A stretch of DNA of 64,000 bases, from NCBI GenBank assembly GCA_002215645.1, contig NGFI01000010.1, forward strand, positions 1 through 64,000, given 5' to 3'. Origin of the DNA: Gemmatimonadetes bacterium 2013_60CM_65_52 (GTDB lineage: Bacteria > Gemmatimonadota > Gemmatimonadetes > Gemmatimonadales > Gemmatimonadaceae). The notes under the pieces are model-generated. The model saw only the letters and a list, made by a program, of their open reading frames with translations. It was not told the origin of the DNA and ran no database searches. Made by a program: the position numbers and the translations under genes. Numbering within the stretch: position 1 is the stretch's first letter; the number at the start of each line of letters is the position of its first letter. Shown here piece by piece: positions 17,722 to 27,584 of this stretch.

Positions 17722-19347
17722 CTACCAATCCACCTGCGGCGACGGATAGAAATTGATGCCGAGCAACCGCCAGCGTGGCGCATGCGCCGCGATGCGCGCC
17801 CGAAAACCATCCCAACTTCGCTCAGACGCCGGACTCCACCCCACCTCGGCGATCGCCGGCAAACGCGGCACCGTCATGTACTGCGCGGCCGTGATGTTCT
17901 GGACCGTTTCCGTCCACAATGGCGCTTCCACACCGATCACGGATTGCTCCGCCACACCGGGCAGATACGTCACCGGATCCCAATCGTATGCCGTGCGCAG
18001 CTCGACGAGCCCCGCCCAATCGAGACCGAGCTCGGTGGTCGGCGTGTACTTCATGTCGAGATACGCCTTCGGAGCGGGCGACGCGATCAGCTTCGCTCCC
18101 TGCCGCAGCGCGAGTAACGCGCTGTCGCTCTTCCATTGCTGCGCGATGGACGTCGGTCGGAGCCGCGCCTTTCCCACTTCCTCCCACCCGACCATCGTCT
18201 TGCCGTACTTGTAGACGATCTCCTGCGTGCGTTCGACGAAACTTGCGTATTGCTCGGCAGTCAAACCCTGGACCTCGTCGCCTCCGACGTGGAAGTAAGC
18301 GCCAGGCGTCATCGCGGAGATCTCGCGCACGACATCGTCGACGAACCTGTACGTCACATCCTTGTCGGGACACAGCGTGCTCCACCCCACCTCGGTGCCC
18401 GTGTACGAGCCGGCCGTTCCGGTCTGTGTGGCCGGTGTCGGTTTGCTGCAGCCCAGCTCGGGATAGGACGCAATCGCGGCGTGCGTGTGGCCCGGCATGT
18501 CGATCTCGGGCACGATCGTGATGAACCGCTGCCCCGCGAACCGCACCAACTCGGCGTATTCGTCCTTCGTGTAAAACCCGCCCGGCCCGCCGCCCACCTC
18601 GGTGATGCCACCCACGGTCGTCAGCTTCGGCCACGAGTCGATCTGGATGCGCCAGCCCTGATCGTCAGAGAGATGCAGATGCAGCGTGTTCATCTTGTAC
18701 ATGGCGAGGAGATCGATGTACTGCTTCACCTCGTAAACCGTGAAGAAATGGCGCGCGACGTCGAGCATCGCGCCGCGCCACGCGAAGCGCGGTCGATCGA
18801 CGATCCGACCGGGAGGAACGGTCCACGCACTCGCCATGCGCACCGCGTGGTGCTGTCCTTCGATCCCGGCGGGGAGTAGTTGGCGGAATGTCTGAACGCC
18901 GTGGAACAGCCCCGCGGGCTCAACCGCGACAATACGAACGGAGTCGGCACTGACTGTGAGCTCGTAACCTTCGGGTCCGAGCGACGCAGGGCCACCGAGT
19001 CGCACTACGATGGCGCCGCGAGGAGGCGCGCCGTCTCCGGCCGCCACCGGCAAGACGAACCCCGACGCTGGTCGCAGCAGCGCGGCGAGCATTCCTCCGA
19101 CGCGGGACGCCTCGCCACCTCCCACAGGAACGACGATCGCCGTCGTCGCAGTGAGCACGAACGGTGCACCGTCGTCAGGTGTCACGGAAACAGGCGTCGG
19201 CACGAGACGATGTGCGCCGAGCGTGGTGAGCGGCGGCGGCATGACGAGTGGTATGGGGCCGCGAGGAGACTGCACGGGATTGCACGCGGCGACAGAGCAC
19301 GCGAGCGTGAGGGCGGCGGCGAGCCGTGCGGTCGAGAGGCGGTTCAT
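17722..19347 (-). CDS. Beta-N-acetylhexosaminidase, GH20 lipoprotein
   Basis: 541 residues. The signal ends CSVAACN, a lipobox giving a lipidated Cys22, so the enzyme is membrane-anchored outside the cytoplasm. A GH20b N-terminal domain (~45-180) leads into the catalytic barrel starting RPRFAWRGAMLDVARHF. The Asp-Glu pair is Asp357-Glu358 in YFHVGGDEV, and HLHLSDDQGWR and PEIDMPGHTHA are further family blocks. It cleaves terminal GlcNAc or GalNAc from glycans or chitin oligomers by substrate-assisted catalysis. The start at 19347 was chosen for the lipoprotein signal. The M20 peptidase gene precedes it by 61 bp on the same strand. Confidence 0.93.
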   Translation of the reverse strand: MNRLSTARLAAALTLACSVAACNPVQSPRGPIPLVMPPPLTTLGAHRLVPTPVSVTPDDGAPFVLTATTAIVVPVGGGEASRVGGMLAALLRPASGFVLPVAAGDGAPPRGAIVVRLGGPASLGPEGYELTVSADSVRIVAVEPAGLFHGVQTFRQLLPAGIEGQHHAVRMASAWTVPPGRIVDRPRFAWRGAMLDVARHFFTVYEVKQYIDLLAMYKMNTLHLHLSDDQGWRIQIDSWPKLTTVGGITEVGGGPGGFYTKDEYAELVRFAGQRFITIVPEIDMPGHTHAAIASYPELGCSKPTPATQTGTAGSYTGTEVGWSTLCPDKDVTYRFVDDVVREISAMTPGAYFHVGGDEVQGLTAEQYASFVERTQEIVYKYGKTMVGWEEVGKARLRPTSIAQQWKSDSALLALRQGAKLIASPAPKAYLDMKYTPTTELGLDWAGLVELRTAYDWDPVTYLPGVAEQSVIGVEAPLWTETVQNITAAQYMTVPRLPAIAEVGWSPASERSWDGFRARIAAHAPRWRLLGINFYPSPQVDW

Positions 19348-19408
19348 GCGCACGCCATGAGGGATCATCATGTAAGAAGGATGCGGTTGAGAGTGCAATC
19401 CGGCCATC

Positions 19409-20815
19409 TCATGTCGTCGTTGCGCGCGAGAGTCGCTTCACGAGATCGAACAGGAATGCTTGTCCCTCGTAGAACGACTGCACGCCCATGCGCTCGTCGC
19501 GGCCGTGGAAGCGAATGTCGTCGCGATCGAAGAAGAAACCCTGGATTCCGTACGTGGGAATGCCGGCGGCGCGCAATGCCCGTCCATCGGTGGCACCCAT
19601 CACCATGATCGGAACAGTCAGAACGCCAGGCCACATTTTCTGCGTCACTTCCGTGACCGCCTGCAAGACGTCTGCGCGCATTGGAGACGACGGGCCCGCG
19701 GTGAGATTGCCCAACAGGGTGACAGAGACCTGCGTGTCGGCCACGACTTTCTGAAGCGTTTCTTTCACGTAGTCGGCAGCGTCGTCCGGGAGCACGCGAC
19801 AATTCACGGTGGCCGCCGCGAGCTGTGGCAACGCGTTCATCGCGTGTCCGCCCTCGAGCATCGTGGCGACGCACGTCGTGCGCAGTGTCGCGTTGTACAG
19901 GGGTGCCGCCTTGGCGACGCGCTCCATCGCATCGTGTGAGCCGGCAGCGACCGCCTCGAGCAACGCCTTCGTCGCACCCGTCTCGATCTTCGACATCTGC
20001 CTGAAGGACTCGGCGGTCACTTCATTGGTCTTGAGCGGAAATCCGAATCGCGAGAGTCGGTCGAGCGCGCCCGCGAGATGGTAGATCGCGTTGTCGGCTA
20101 CCGGAAGCGAGCTGTGGCCGCCCTTGTTCCGCGACTCCAGGCGGAAGTTGAGGACGTACTTCTCGCTGACCTGAATGTCGTTGGCGATCCGTCTGCCGTT
20201 CACCGCATCGCCCCAGCCGCCTTCGTTGAGCGCGAAGTCGGCGTCGATCCAGTCCCGGTGGTGCGCGAGCAGCCAGTCCACGCCGTTGAACGGCCCACCG
20301 CCCTCTTCATCCGCGGTGAGGGCGACGATGATGTCACGGTCCGGTTTGAAGCCCTCCTTCCGGTATTGGATCAGGTTGGCAATCCAGACCGCGGCTTGTG
20401 CTTTGTCGTCGCCGGTCCCGCGTCCGTAGAAGTAGCCGTCCTTCTCGATGAGCTTGAACGGATCCATGCTCCAGTCTTCGCGCTTCGCTTCCACGACATC
20501 CGTGTGGGCAAGCAGTAGAAGCGGCTTGCGCGCGCCGGTGCCGTGATAGCGCACGACGAGGTTGGCTTTTCGCGGATTGGGACCATCGACGTGAATGTCC
20601 GCGTCTGGAAATCCCGCGGCCTTGAGGCGTGCCGCCGCTGCGCGCGCGACAGGCGTCGTCGCGCCGGTCGTGAATCCCGACGGGATCTCGATGAACTCCT
20701 TGTAGATGGCGCGGGCGAGTATCTGCTCGGGCGCCGGCCGCGTGATTTGCGCCCGCGCAGGAGAGCCGGAAACGAGGGCGGTAATGAGTAGGGGCAGCAG
20801 CAGCGCGTGTTTCAT
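19409..20815 (-). CDS. Secreted M20-family zinc peptidase
   Basis: 468 residues with a cleavable signal (KHALLLPLLITALVSGSPARAQ). The dinuclear zinc-site motifs are readable: LLLAHTDVVE, YGRGTGDDKAQ and ALTADEEGGG. The dimerisation domain begins near NKGGHSSLP and the final His is in DIRFHGRDERM. M20 enzymes of this kind are di- or carboxypeptidases or N-acyl amino-acid deacylases; which one cannot be told. The ATG at 20815 has a GAAGG site upstream. It probably shares a transcript with the downstream GH20 gene. Confidence 0.88.
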   Translation of the reverse strand: MKHALLLPLLITALVSGSPARAQITRPAPEQILARAIYKEFIEIPSGFTTGATTPVARAAAARLKAAGFPDADIHVDGPNPRKANLVVRYHGTGARKPLLLLAHTDVVEAKREDWSMDPFKLIEKDGYFYGRGTGDDKAQAAVWIANLIQYRKEGFKPDRDIIVALTADEEGGGPFNGVDWLLAHHRDWIDADFALNEGGWGDAVNGRRIANDIQVSEKYVLNFRLESRNKGGHSSLPVADNAIYHLAGALDRLSRFGFPLKTNEVTAESFRQMSKIETGATKALLEAVAAGSHDAMERVAKAAPLYNATLRTTCVATMLEGGHAMNALPQLAAATVNCRVLPDDAADYVKETLQKVVADTQVSVTLLGNLTAGPSSPMRADVLQAVTEVTQKMWPGVLTVPIMVMGATDGRALRAAGIPTYGIQGFFFDRDDIRFHGRDERMGVQSFYEGQAFLFDLVKRLSRATTT

Positions 20816-20977
20816 GGATGCCTTCTCGGAGTAGAGTCTGCGCGGAGTGCTCATGAAGGTGTTCAGCGTGCTCACTTTGTCTAGTCGGTGAGCTTGCGGC
20901 AGGGCAGGTCGCGACGCTCCGTGCGAGGTGCGGCGTTCTTCACGAAGAACGAGCCGGGACGTCGTGATGAATTTGCG

Positions 20978-22006
20978 CTAGCGCGCCACCGTCTTCGATA
21001 ACGTGGAGGCGGCCCGGCTGAGCTCGAGCGCGATGTCGGTCCACCAGGTTCCCGCCCTGGGGCCGCCGCGGCACGTGCCGTCCGATTCACCGGGCTGCTT
21101 GATCCAGAGAAACGCGTCGATCAGGGGATGGCCGGTGTTCGTCGTCGGCGTGACGCCGAGCGCCTGCCCGCGCGGATTGCACCACTCGGTGGCGCTGCCG
21201 AGGCCGTTGCGGCTGGTGTCGATGATGAAATGCTTTCCGCCCAACAGGCGCGAGACCGCTTCGCCATATGCGATGTTCGACGGATTGTCGATGTAATTGG
21301 AGACGTTGAGCGAAAAGCCATCCGCCGCGGCGACGTTCGCGTCACGGAGACGGTCCGCGATCACTTGGGGCGACTTCCACCGCGCGTGCCCCGCGTCCAG
21401 ATACACCGACGCGCGCTCGCTCTTGAGCACCTGGACCGCGTCGCGCAGAAGGGCCAGACGTTGTTGCTGTCCGTCTGGACGGAGGCAATCCATGCCGGGC
21501 AGTGCGTCGGGCTCGAGGACCACGATCGCCTGACGTCCCCGCAAACCGGCCGCAAACGATCGGATCCAGCTCCGATATGCATCGCTGCCGTTGGCGCCGC
21601 CGGCGCTGTACTGGCCGCAGTCTCGCCCGGGAATGTTGTACGCGACAAATACGGGCACCGCGCCTGCGCCCGTGATCATGGACACGGCGTTGTCCACTTC
21701 GCGGCCAATGTCAGACACCCATCCGCCGAGCCATCGCGCAACGGGCTGATCCGCGATTTGCGCCAGAAGCGCGGCGTCCTGCGGCCTCGATCGTCGTAGC
21801 GTCTCGGCCTGCCGCCGCGCATTGGAGTTCGGGTCCACGTAGAATCGCTTGCCGGCGAGCGGATTGCGTGTCGGCTGAAAGAGCCGTGCTCGCGGGCGGC
21901 TTCCGACCCCTGCGCCGCTCAGAACACTGGCAAGCACCACGAGCAGAACCGCCACGCCTCCGAATCGCGCCGCACCCCGCGCTCGGAACGCGTGGTCAGA
22001 GCTCAC
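20978..22006 (-). CDS. GH6 cellulase/endoglucanase, secreted
   Basis: 342 residues. An N-terminal membrane-targeting segment (VAVLLVVLASVLSGAG) precedes the catalytic domain, which starts FYVDPNSNARRQA. Family 6 marks are VFVAYNIPGRDCGQYS, the VLEPDALPGMDC block, VYLDAGHARW, IIDTSRNG and WIKQPGESDGTC. The Asp residues in the first and last of these are the known catalytic positions. It hydrolyses beta-1,4-glucan by inversion. The start lies eleven bases inside the end of the preceding membrane-protein gene, so translation is probably coupled. No carbohydrate-binding module is present. Confidence 0.9.
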   Translation of the reverse strand: MSSDHAFRARGAARFGGVAVLLVVLASVLSGAGVGSRPRARLFQPTRNPLAGKRFYVDPNSNARRQAETLRRSRPQDAALLAQIADQPVARWLGGWVSDIGREVDNAVSMITGAGAVPVFVAYNIPGRDCGQYSAGGANGSDAYRSWIRSFAAGLRGRQAIVVLEPDALPGMDCLRPDGQQQRLALLRDAVQVLKSERASVYLDAGHARWKSPQVIADRLRDANVAAADGFSLNVSNYIDNPSNIAYGEAVSRLLGGKHFIIDTSRNGLGSATEWCNPRGQALGVTPTTNTGHPLIDAFLWIKQPGESDGTCRGGPRAGTWWTDIALELSRAASTLSKTVAR

Positions 22007-22436
22007 GATCCGCGCGAGAGCTCTGGTCTGTCAGGCGCAAAATTCCCTCTGCCTCGCCTCGCGCGCGGGCAATGTAGGCCAGCCGGGCGACGAGAATGCG
22101 TGTCGCACGAATGTCGTGGTGCGATTTCACCCAAAGCACCGCCAGATCGCCCGCTCCCCAAAGCAGACCGGCGAAGATCAGCAGCCGCACGGCCTCGGCG
22201 AACAATACGCCGATGGAGAGCGGCACCGTACCCGTCACGCCCGAGATGATCTGAATGACCATCAGCAGGAGCAGAAGTACCGCCATGCTGCGGAATAGCC
22301 ACGCCACGGCGCGGATGCCCTTGACGGGTTCGACGTCCTCTTCCCGGACGATGACACCGCCAATGGTTGGCCGGTCTTCCGGTTCGCGGCGATGCTCGGC
22401 ACCGACGTGCTCATCGGATGTAGTCTGCTGGGGCAT
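21996..22436 (-). CDS. Small membrane protein of unknown function
   Basis: 146 residues. A charged N-terminal tail (~1-45) is followed by two hydrophobic helices (AVLLLLLMVIQIISG and SIGVLFAEAVRLLIFAGLLWGAG). A cytoplasmic C-terminal helix follows, beginning KSHHDIRATRILVARLAY. I do not recognise a named family. The ATG at 22436 has a GGAG upstream. Its 3' end overlaps the GH6 gene by 11 bp, so the two form an operon. It may be a structural or export-related companion of the cellulase, but nothing in the sequence proves that. Confidence 0.65.
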   Translation of the reverse strand: MPQQTTSDEHVGAEHRREPEDRPTIGGVIVREEDVEPVKGIRAVAWLFRSMAVLLLLLMVIQIISGVTGTVPLSIGVLFAEAVRLLIFAGLLWGAGDLAVLWVKSHHDIRATRILVARLAYIARARGEAEGILRLTDQSSRADREL

Positions 22437-22541
22437 GCTGGATGACTCCGTTTCGCGTGGGGCGTGCAGGGTCAGCGCCGGGCACGTCTGTGAGTTCCGG
22501 GGTGCAAGGTTCGCACCCCACGCGAGGTATTCGGTGGTCGG

Positions 22542-22570
22542 TTGACAAGCTGTGGCGCCGGAAATAATCT
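22542..22570 (+). promoter_or_regulatory. Candidate sigma-70 promoter for the SusCD operon
   Basis: TTGACA at 22542-22547 is a perfect -35 box. At 17 bp spacing TAATCT (22565-22570) could be the -10; AATAAT at 22563-22568 is a better match at 15 bp. The site leaves a leader of about 260 bases before the susC start. I see no second gene in 22437-22836 otherwise. Confidence 0.4.
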
Positions 22571-22836
22571 CGTGCGCCGCCCACACTGGCGCGTCCTGGG
22601 CCGGCTACGCCTGCCTCCGAACCGAGATGGGCGCCCTGACGTATCGCGATGACGCGATGCGCAATCCAACATCACTTTCGAGGGATACCACCCACACACG
22701 GCGACTCACCGGGGCCGATCGACTGTCGGCTACCGCTTTTGTCGCCTGAAAAGACAAAACCGATCAGTTCGCTCCATCACACGGCTGTCGCGACTCCGCG
22801 ACTTCCCCCGGAACCCACCCGTAGGAGGAAAGCACG

Positions 22837-25800
22837 ATGCGTTGGATTCTCACCAGCTCCATGCTGGCGCTTACCCTTGGCCATCAGGCCATCTCGCAAG
22901 CGCCCACAGGACGTATTTCCGGCGTTGTCACCGGCGACGGCGGCCGCCCGCTCGAAGGCGCACAGATCGTCATCATCGGCACGCGGATCGGCGTCATCAC
23001 GCGCCTCGATGGTCGCTACACGCTTCCCACTGTCGCGACGGGCGCGCGAACGATCCGGGCCTCGATGCTCGGCTTCGCACCACAGACAATCGCAGTCGAG
23101 GTAACCGACGGCGGCACGACGACCGCCGACTTCAAGCTCGTGCGGCAAGCACAGGCGCTCGATCAGGTCGTCGTCACGGGATATGGAACGAGCAGCCGCC
23201 GCGAGGTCACCGGCGCCATCGCTTCGGTGAGCGGCGAGGACATGACGCTCAAGGCCGCTCCCACGTCCGCGCTCTCCAACGCGCTGCAGGGTAAGGCGGC
23301 GGGCGTGCAGGTCACGACGAATAGCGGTGTACCCGGCGCGGGCGCGAGCGTCCGCATTCGCGGCACCAACTCGATCACGGCGAACAGCGAGCCCCTCTAT
23401 GTGATCGACGGCATTCCCGCCGCCCAGGGAACGCGCTCGTCGGACCCGACGTTCAATCCGCTCAATTCCATCGATCCGAGCGAGATCGAAACGATCGACA
23501 TCCTCAAGGATGCCTCGGCGACCGCGATCTACGGTGCACGCGGCGCCAACGGCGTCGTCATGGTGACGACGAAGCACGGTCCGCGATCGGGCAGTCAGAC
23601 CACGGTGGAGTCGAGCTACGGCACGCAAAAGATCAGCAAGTGGCTTGGCGCGCTCAACGGGCCGCAGTACATGCAGCTCCGGAACGAGGCGTACGTCAAC
23701 GCGGGCCGCGCTGCGCCGTACACCGATGCCCAGATCGCATCGGCCAGCTCGTTCGACTATCCGTCGATGATGGTGCAGGCCGCGCCGCAACAAAGCCACT
23801 CGGTGAGCTTTACCGGCGGCGACGAGCGCACACGCTATCTGCTGTCGGGCAACGCGCTCAGCCAGAAGGGCGTCATCGTCAACTCGGATTTCCTCCGGTA
23901 CGGCGCACGCCTGAATCTGGACCGCGAGATGACGAAGCGGTTCCGTCTCGGCGCGAGCATCAGCATGAACCGGTCGCAACAGGGTCTCAATCGCACCGAG
24001 AACGGCGGCATTGGCGCGGGCGCGAACGGCATCCTCGGCGCCATGAACTTCGACCCGACGGTTGCACCACGAAACGACGCCGGCGCGTGGAACCTGAAGG
24101 CCACGCTCGGTGAGCAGCTCGACAATCCGCTCGCGAACGCGCTGGAGATCCAGAATCCGCGCCGCGTCTCGCGGCTGTTGGGCTCGGGGTTCGGCGAGTA
24201 CGCCCTCACCGATGCACTGCGCTTCCGGTCCACGATCGGGACGAACTTCGCCACCGAGCGCACGCCGGAATATCGGCCCAGCACGAGCCCGGCCGGGGCG
24301 CAGTTTCAGGGATGGGCCAGCGTCTACTCCAATCAGGGCGTCGAGCTCACGAACGAGAACACGGTGGACTATCGCCGTCGGTTCCTCGGCAACGATCTCG
24401 GCGTGCTCGCCGGATTCTCGATTCAGAAGTCGAACTTCGAGGACCAGTACGCAGAGGCGCAGACGTTCCCGAACGATGCGTTCGCCTTCAACAACCTCGG
24501 CGCTGGCAAGACGCGCTCCGGCATCGGAACGAACGCGGTCGATTGGACGATCCTCTCGTATCTCGGTCGGCTGACGTACAACATCCGCGAGAAGTATCTC
24601 TTTACAGCGACCGGCCGCGCCGACGGCAGCTCCCGTTTTGCGATCAATAACAAGTGGGCGGTCTTTCCGTCGGCGGCGTTCGCCTGGCGTGCGATAGACG
24701 AGCCCTTCATGAGAGGCCGCACACCGCTGAGCGACCTGAAGTTCCGCCTCAGCTACGGCGTCACGGGCAATCAGGCGATCAACGAGTATCAGTCGCTCGC
24801 GCGGCTTTCCACGGTGTTCGTGGCCGCCGGAAAGAGCAACGAGGCGGTCTCTCTTGCACCTTCGGGCGCCGCCGCCAATCCCAATCTCAAGTGGGAGACC
24901 CAGAACCAGCTCAACGCGGGTGTTGATGCCGGCATGTTCAACAACCGGCTGCTCGTTTCGGTGGACGCGTATCAGTCGCGCACGCACGACCTGCTGCTCG
25001 ACGTTCCACTGCCGCGCAGCTCCGGCTTCTCGTCGCAGCTCCAGAATGTCGGCTCAGTGATGAACCGAGGTGTCGAATTGGCGCTCACGACCGTGAACGC
25101 CAACAGCGACAGGTACTCGTGGCGGACCACGCTCAACCTCTCGGCCAATCGCAACAGCGTGCAAGACCTCGGTGGACGCGACTTCATCGACCCGGGCACG
25201 AGCCGGTATGGCTTCTTCATCGGCAACATGAGCAGTCACATCGTGCAGGTCGGCCAGCCGCTCGGCACCTTTTACGGATTCCAGGTGAACGGCATCTTCC
25301 AACCGGGCGATGCGTGTCCGCTCGCGATGCCGCGAGCCGGTGTGGACTGCGTGCCAGGCGAATACAACGTTTTCGACGCCAACGGTGACGGCAAGATCGA
25401 CCAGTCCGATCGCGTCATCCTTGGCACAGCGGAGCCGAAGTTCTACGGCGGATTGACGAACAGCTTCGACGCCGGCCCGTGGACCTTCGACGCCTTCATC
25501 AACTTCTCGCAGGGCAACAAGGTCGCCAACATCGGCCGCACCTGGACCGAGCTCGCGACCGGCTTCCTCAACGAGAGTGACCGCGTCCTCAACCGGTGGA
25601 CGCCCACGAACACGCAGGCCACGATTCCGCGCGCCAACAACGCGCGGCCGCGGTGGCTCTACAGCCCGATGGTGGAGGACGCCTCGTTCGTCCGGCTGCA
25701 GAGCATCACCGTCGGATATCAGCTCCCCAAGCCCGCGTTCGTACCCGTAGCAACGGCACGGCTCTATGTGACCGGACAGAACCTGTTCGTGCGCACGAGC

Positions 25801-25920
25801 TACACCGGCTTCGATCCCGAGGTCAACGGCATCGGCGGAGATCCGCGCCTTCCGGGCGTGGACGTCGGCGCGTATCCGCGTGCTCGCACGTGGAATACCG
25901 GACTCAGTGTCACGTTCTGA
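22837..25920 (+). CDS. SusC/RagA-type TonB-dependent outer-membrane transporter
   Basis: 1027 residues. A signal peptide is followed by a carboxypeptidase-D-like regulatory domain (~24-105, GRISGVVTGDGGRPLEGAQI). The plug contains SRREVTGAIASVSGEDM, the VRIRGTNSITANSEPLYVIDGIP block and DASATAIYGARGANGV, all SusC-specific. The C-terminal 22-strand barrel ends in an aromatic residue (GLSVTF). It imports oligosaccharides across the outer membrane with energy from TonB. A GTAGGAGGAAAG ribosome-binding site precedes the ATG. The partner SusD gene follows within 30 bp. Confidence 0.95.
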   Translation: MRWILTSSMLALTLGHQAISQAPTGRISGVVTGDGGRPLEGAQIVIIGTRIGVITRLDGRYTLPTVATGARTIRASMLGFAPQTIAVEVTDGGTTTADFKLVRQAQALDQVVVTGYGTSSRREVTGAIASVSGEDMTLKAAPTSALSNALQGKAAGVQVTTNSGVPGAGASVRIRGTNSITANSEPLYVIDGIPAAQGTRSSDPTFNPLNSIDPSEIETIDILKDASATAIYGARGANGVVMVTTKHGPRSGSQTTVESSYGTQKISKWLGALNGPQYMQLRNEAYVNAGRAAPYTDAQIASASSFDYPSMMVQAAPQQSHSVSFTGGDERTRYLLSGNALSQKGVIVNSDFLRYGARLNLDREMTKRFRLGASISMNRSQQGLNRTENGGIGAGANGILGAMNFDPTVAPRNDAGAWNLKATLGEQLDNPLANALEIQNPRRVSRLLGSGFGEYALTDALRFRSTIGTNFATERTPEYRPSTSPAGAQFQGWASVYSNQGVELTNENTVDYRRRFLGNDLGVLAGFSIQKSNFEDQYAEAQTFPNDAFAFNNLGAGKTRSGIGTNAVDWTILSYLGRLTYNIREKYLFTATGRADGSSRFAINNKWAVFPSAAFAWRAIDEPFMRGRTPLSDLKFRLSYGVTGNQAINEYQSLARLSTVFVAAGKSNEAVSLAPSGAAANPNLKWETQNQLNAGVDAGMFNNRLLVSVDAYQSRTHDLLLDVPLPRSSGFSSQLQNVGSVMNRGVELALTTVNANSDRYSWRTTLNLSANRNSVQDLGGRDFIDPGTSRYGFFIGNMSSHIVQVGQPLGTFYGFQVNGIFQPGDACPLAMPRAGVDCVPGEYNVFDANGDGKIDQSDRVILGTAEPKFYGGLTNSFDAGPWTFDAFINFSQGNKVANIGRTWTELATGFLNESDRVLNRWTPTNTQATIPRANNARPRWLYSPMVEDASFVRLQSITVGYQLPKPAFVPVATARLYVTGQNLFVRTSYTGFDPEVNGIGGDPRLPGVDVGAYPRARTWNTGLSVTF

Positions 25921-25945
25921 TCCTTCACTGGAGATTCCACTGCCA

Positions 25946-27526
25946 ATGCAGAAGACAATGCAGGTGGTCGCCCTCGCGCTGACGTGCGCGCTTGCAGGGT
26001 GCCAGGACATGCTGACGGAAACACCGAAGAACTTCCTCACCACCGACAGCTACTACAAGACGGCGGCGGACATCGAAGCCGCCACGCTCGCATCCTACCA
26101 GCCCTTCAGTCGCGACGACGTGTGGCGTCGGTGGCTGCTCTGGGACACGGAGATGGGATCCGACATGATCCGCATCAATCCGGACGAGCCCAACTTCGGG
26201 ACATACCACCCCGGCCTGCTGCTCTGGACTCCCATGGACGGCAGCATGGTGAACCCGTGGAACGGCCTGTACGCGGCAATTTTCCGGGCCAATCTCGTCA
26301 TCGAGAACGCGGGCAAGGTGACCTTCGTCGATACCAAGCTACAGAGCCAGTTGATTGCGGAGGCGAAGTTCGTTCGTGCCTACTGCTATCTGCTGTTGAC
26401 GAAGGGGTACGACGACGTGCCGCTCCTCCTCACCCTCGACGACCACGCCAACACCGCGAGCAAGACCAGAACGCCGGTCGAGCAGATTCATCAACAACTG
26501 ATCAAGGATCTCACCGAGGCCGAGGCGAACCTGCCCGACGCGCCAAAGCAGCTCGGCCGTGCAAACAAGGCGGCCGCCGAGATCCTCCTTGCCGACCTCT
26601 ATTCGTGGCGGTCGAGCTTCCTGAAGAAGAGCGAGTGGACGCAGGCGGCGAGCTGGTCGAAGAAGGTGCTCGACAATCCGCGGTGGGGCTTGATGGACGA
26701 CTACCTCGCCCAGTACCTGCCGGCCAACAAGGGCAACAAGGAAGTCATCTGGATGTCGGTGTCGTCCGGCGTCGACAGCCGCTCGAGCACCGATCCGAAT
26801 TGCAACTGGCTGCCCCGCGAGCTCGGCTTCAATCAGGCGGGCGGATGCGAAGTGGTCGGCCAACCGACCAAGTGGCAGTACGAGACGTACCTCTGCACGT
26901 CACCCGACCCGCTCAAGTTCGATTCCAAGGGTCGCATCGCGGATACCACGGCCATCAGAGGCTGCGACTATCGCAAGCAGGTGACGTATCGTCTCGGCGG
27001 ATGCAGCACCAGCTCCGCGATCGGCTGCATCGTCTTCAAGTGGCCGAACCTGAACAAGTACCGGCCGACGAATCTGGGCGTGGGTGGTCCCAGCGACGTG
27101 GACTTCCCCTACTTCCGCTACGCCGAGGCAGTGTTGATTTACGCCGAGGCGCAGAACGAGCTCGGCAATCAGGCCGCGGCCGTGCAATACATCAACATGT
27201 TGCGAGCTCGCGCACGAAAGGGCAGCGGCGCCACGGCGTTCGCCGAGCCGCACGACTACGGCACCAAGGGTGAAGCGATGGATCAGCTTTCGGTGCGCGA
27301 CGCGATCTACCAGGAGCGCAACTGGGAGATGGCGCATGAAGGCAAGCGCTGGTTCGACCAGATCCGTCGCAACTCGCTGGAGCCCGGCTACTTCAAGGCG
27401 AGCATCGCCGCGCACGATCCCGAGACGGCAACTCGCGGCGATCTCAAGGATTTCCGTATGCGTTTTCCGATCCCCGGGCCGGAGCTCTCGCTCAATCCGA
27501 ACCTCACACAGAACCCAGGATATTGA
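25946..27526 (+). CDS. RagB/SusD-family glycan-binding lipoprotein
   Basis: 526 residues. The lipobox ALAGCQDML gives a lipidated Cys, and the mature protein opens with LTETPKNFLTTDSYYKT, the standard SusD beginning. TPR-like helices (AEAKFVRAYCYLLLTKGYDDVPLL) and the C-terminal block IYQERNWEMAHEGKRWFD are family hallmarks. It caps the SusC channel on the cell surface and binds the glycan. The ATG at 25946 is fixed by the lipoprotein signal. Substrate cannot be read from sequence; neighbours suggest an acetylated or mixed plant glycan. Confidence 0.94.
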   Translation: MQKTMQVVALALTCALAGCQDMLTETPKNFLTTDSYYKTAADIEAATLASYQPFSRDDVWRRWLLWDTEMGSDMIRINPDEPNFGTYHPGLLLWTPMDGSMVNPWNGLYAAIFRANLVIENAGKVTFVDTKLQSQLIAEAKFVRAYCYLLLTKGYDDVPLLLTLDDHANTASKTRTPVEQIHQQLIKDLTEAEANLPDAPKQLGRANKAAAEILLADLYSWRSSFLKKSEWTQAASWSKKVLDNPRWGLMDDYLAQYLPANKGNKEVIWMSVSSGVDSRSSTDPNCNWLPRELGFNQAGGCEVVGQPTKWQYETYLCTSPDPLKFDSKGRIADTTAIRGCDYRKQVTYRLGGCSTSSAIGCIVFKWPNLNKYRPTNLGVGGPSDVDFPYFRYAEAVLIYAEAQNELGNQAAAVQYINMLRARARKGSGATAFAEPHDYGTKGEAMDQLSVRDAIYQERNWEMAHEGKRWFDQIRRNSLEPGYFKASIAAHDPETATRGDLKDFRMRFPIPGPELSLNPNLTQNPGY

Positions 27527-27541
27527 TTCTGGTATTTCGAG

Positions 27542-27573
27542 GGGGGAGTGGCAGGACTCTGCTGCCCTCCCCC
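27542..27573. terminator. Strong hairpin between convergent susD and esterase genes
   Basis: GGGGGAG (27542-27548) pairs with CTCCCCC (27567-27573), and the inner GCAG/CTGC can extend the stem. No T-tract follows on either side, so it is an atypical terminator that could serve both convergent transcripts. Confidence 0.4.
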
Positions 27574-27584
27574 GCAGTGCCTTC

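Noticed and set aside
22777-24987. A very long open frame on the minus strand opposite susC
   Set aside because: It is the antisense shadow of a clear SusC transporter in GC-rich DNA, has no recognisable domain and an Arg-rich, low-complexity composition.
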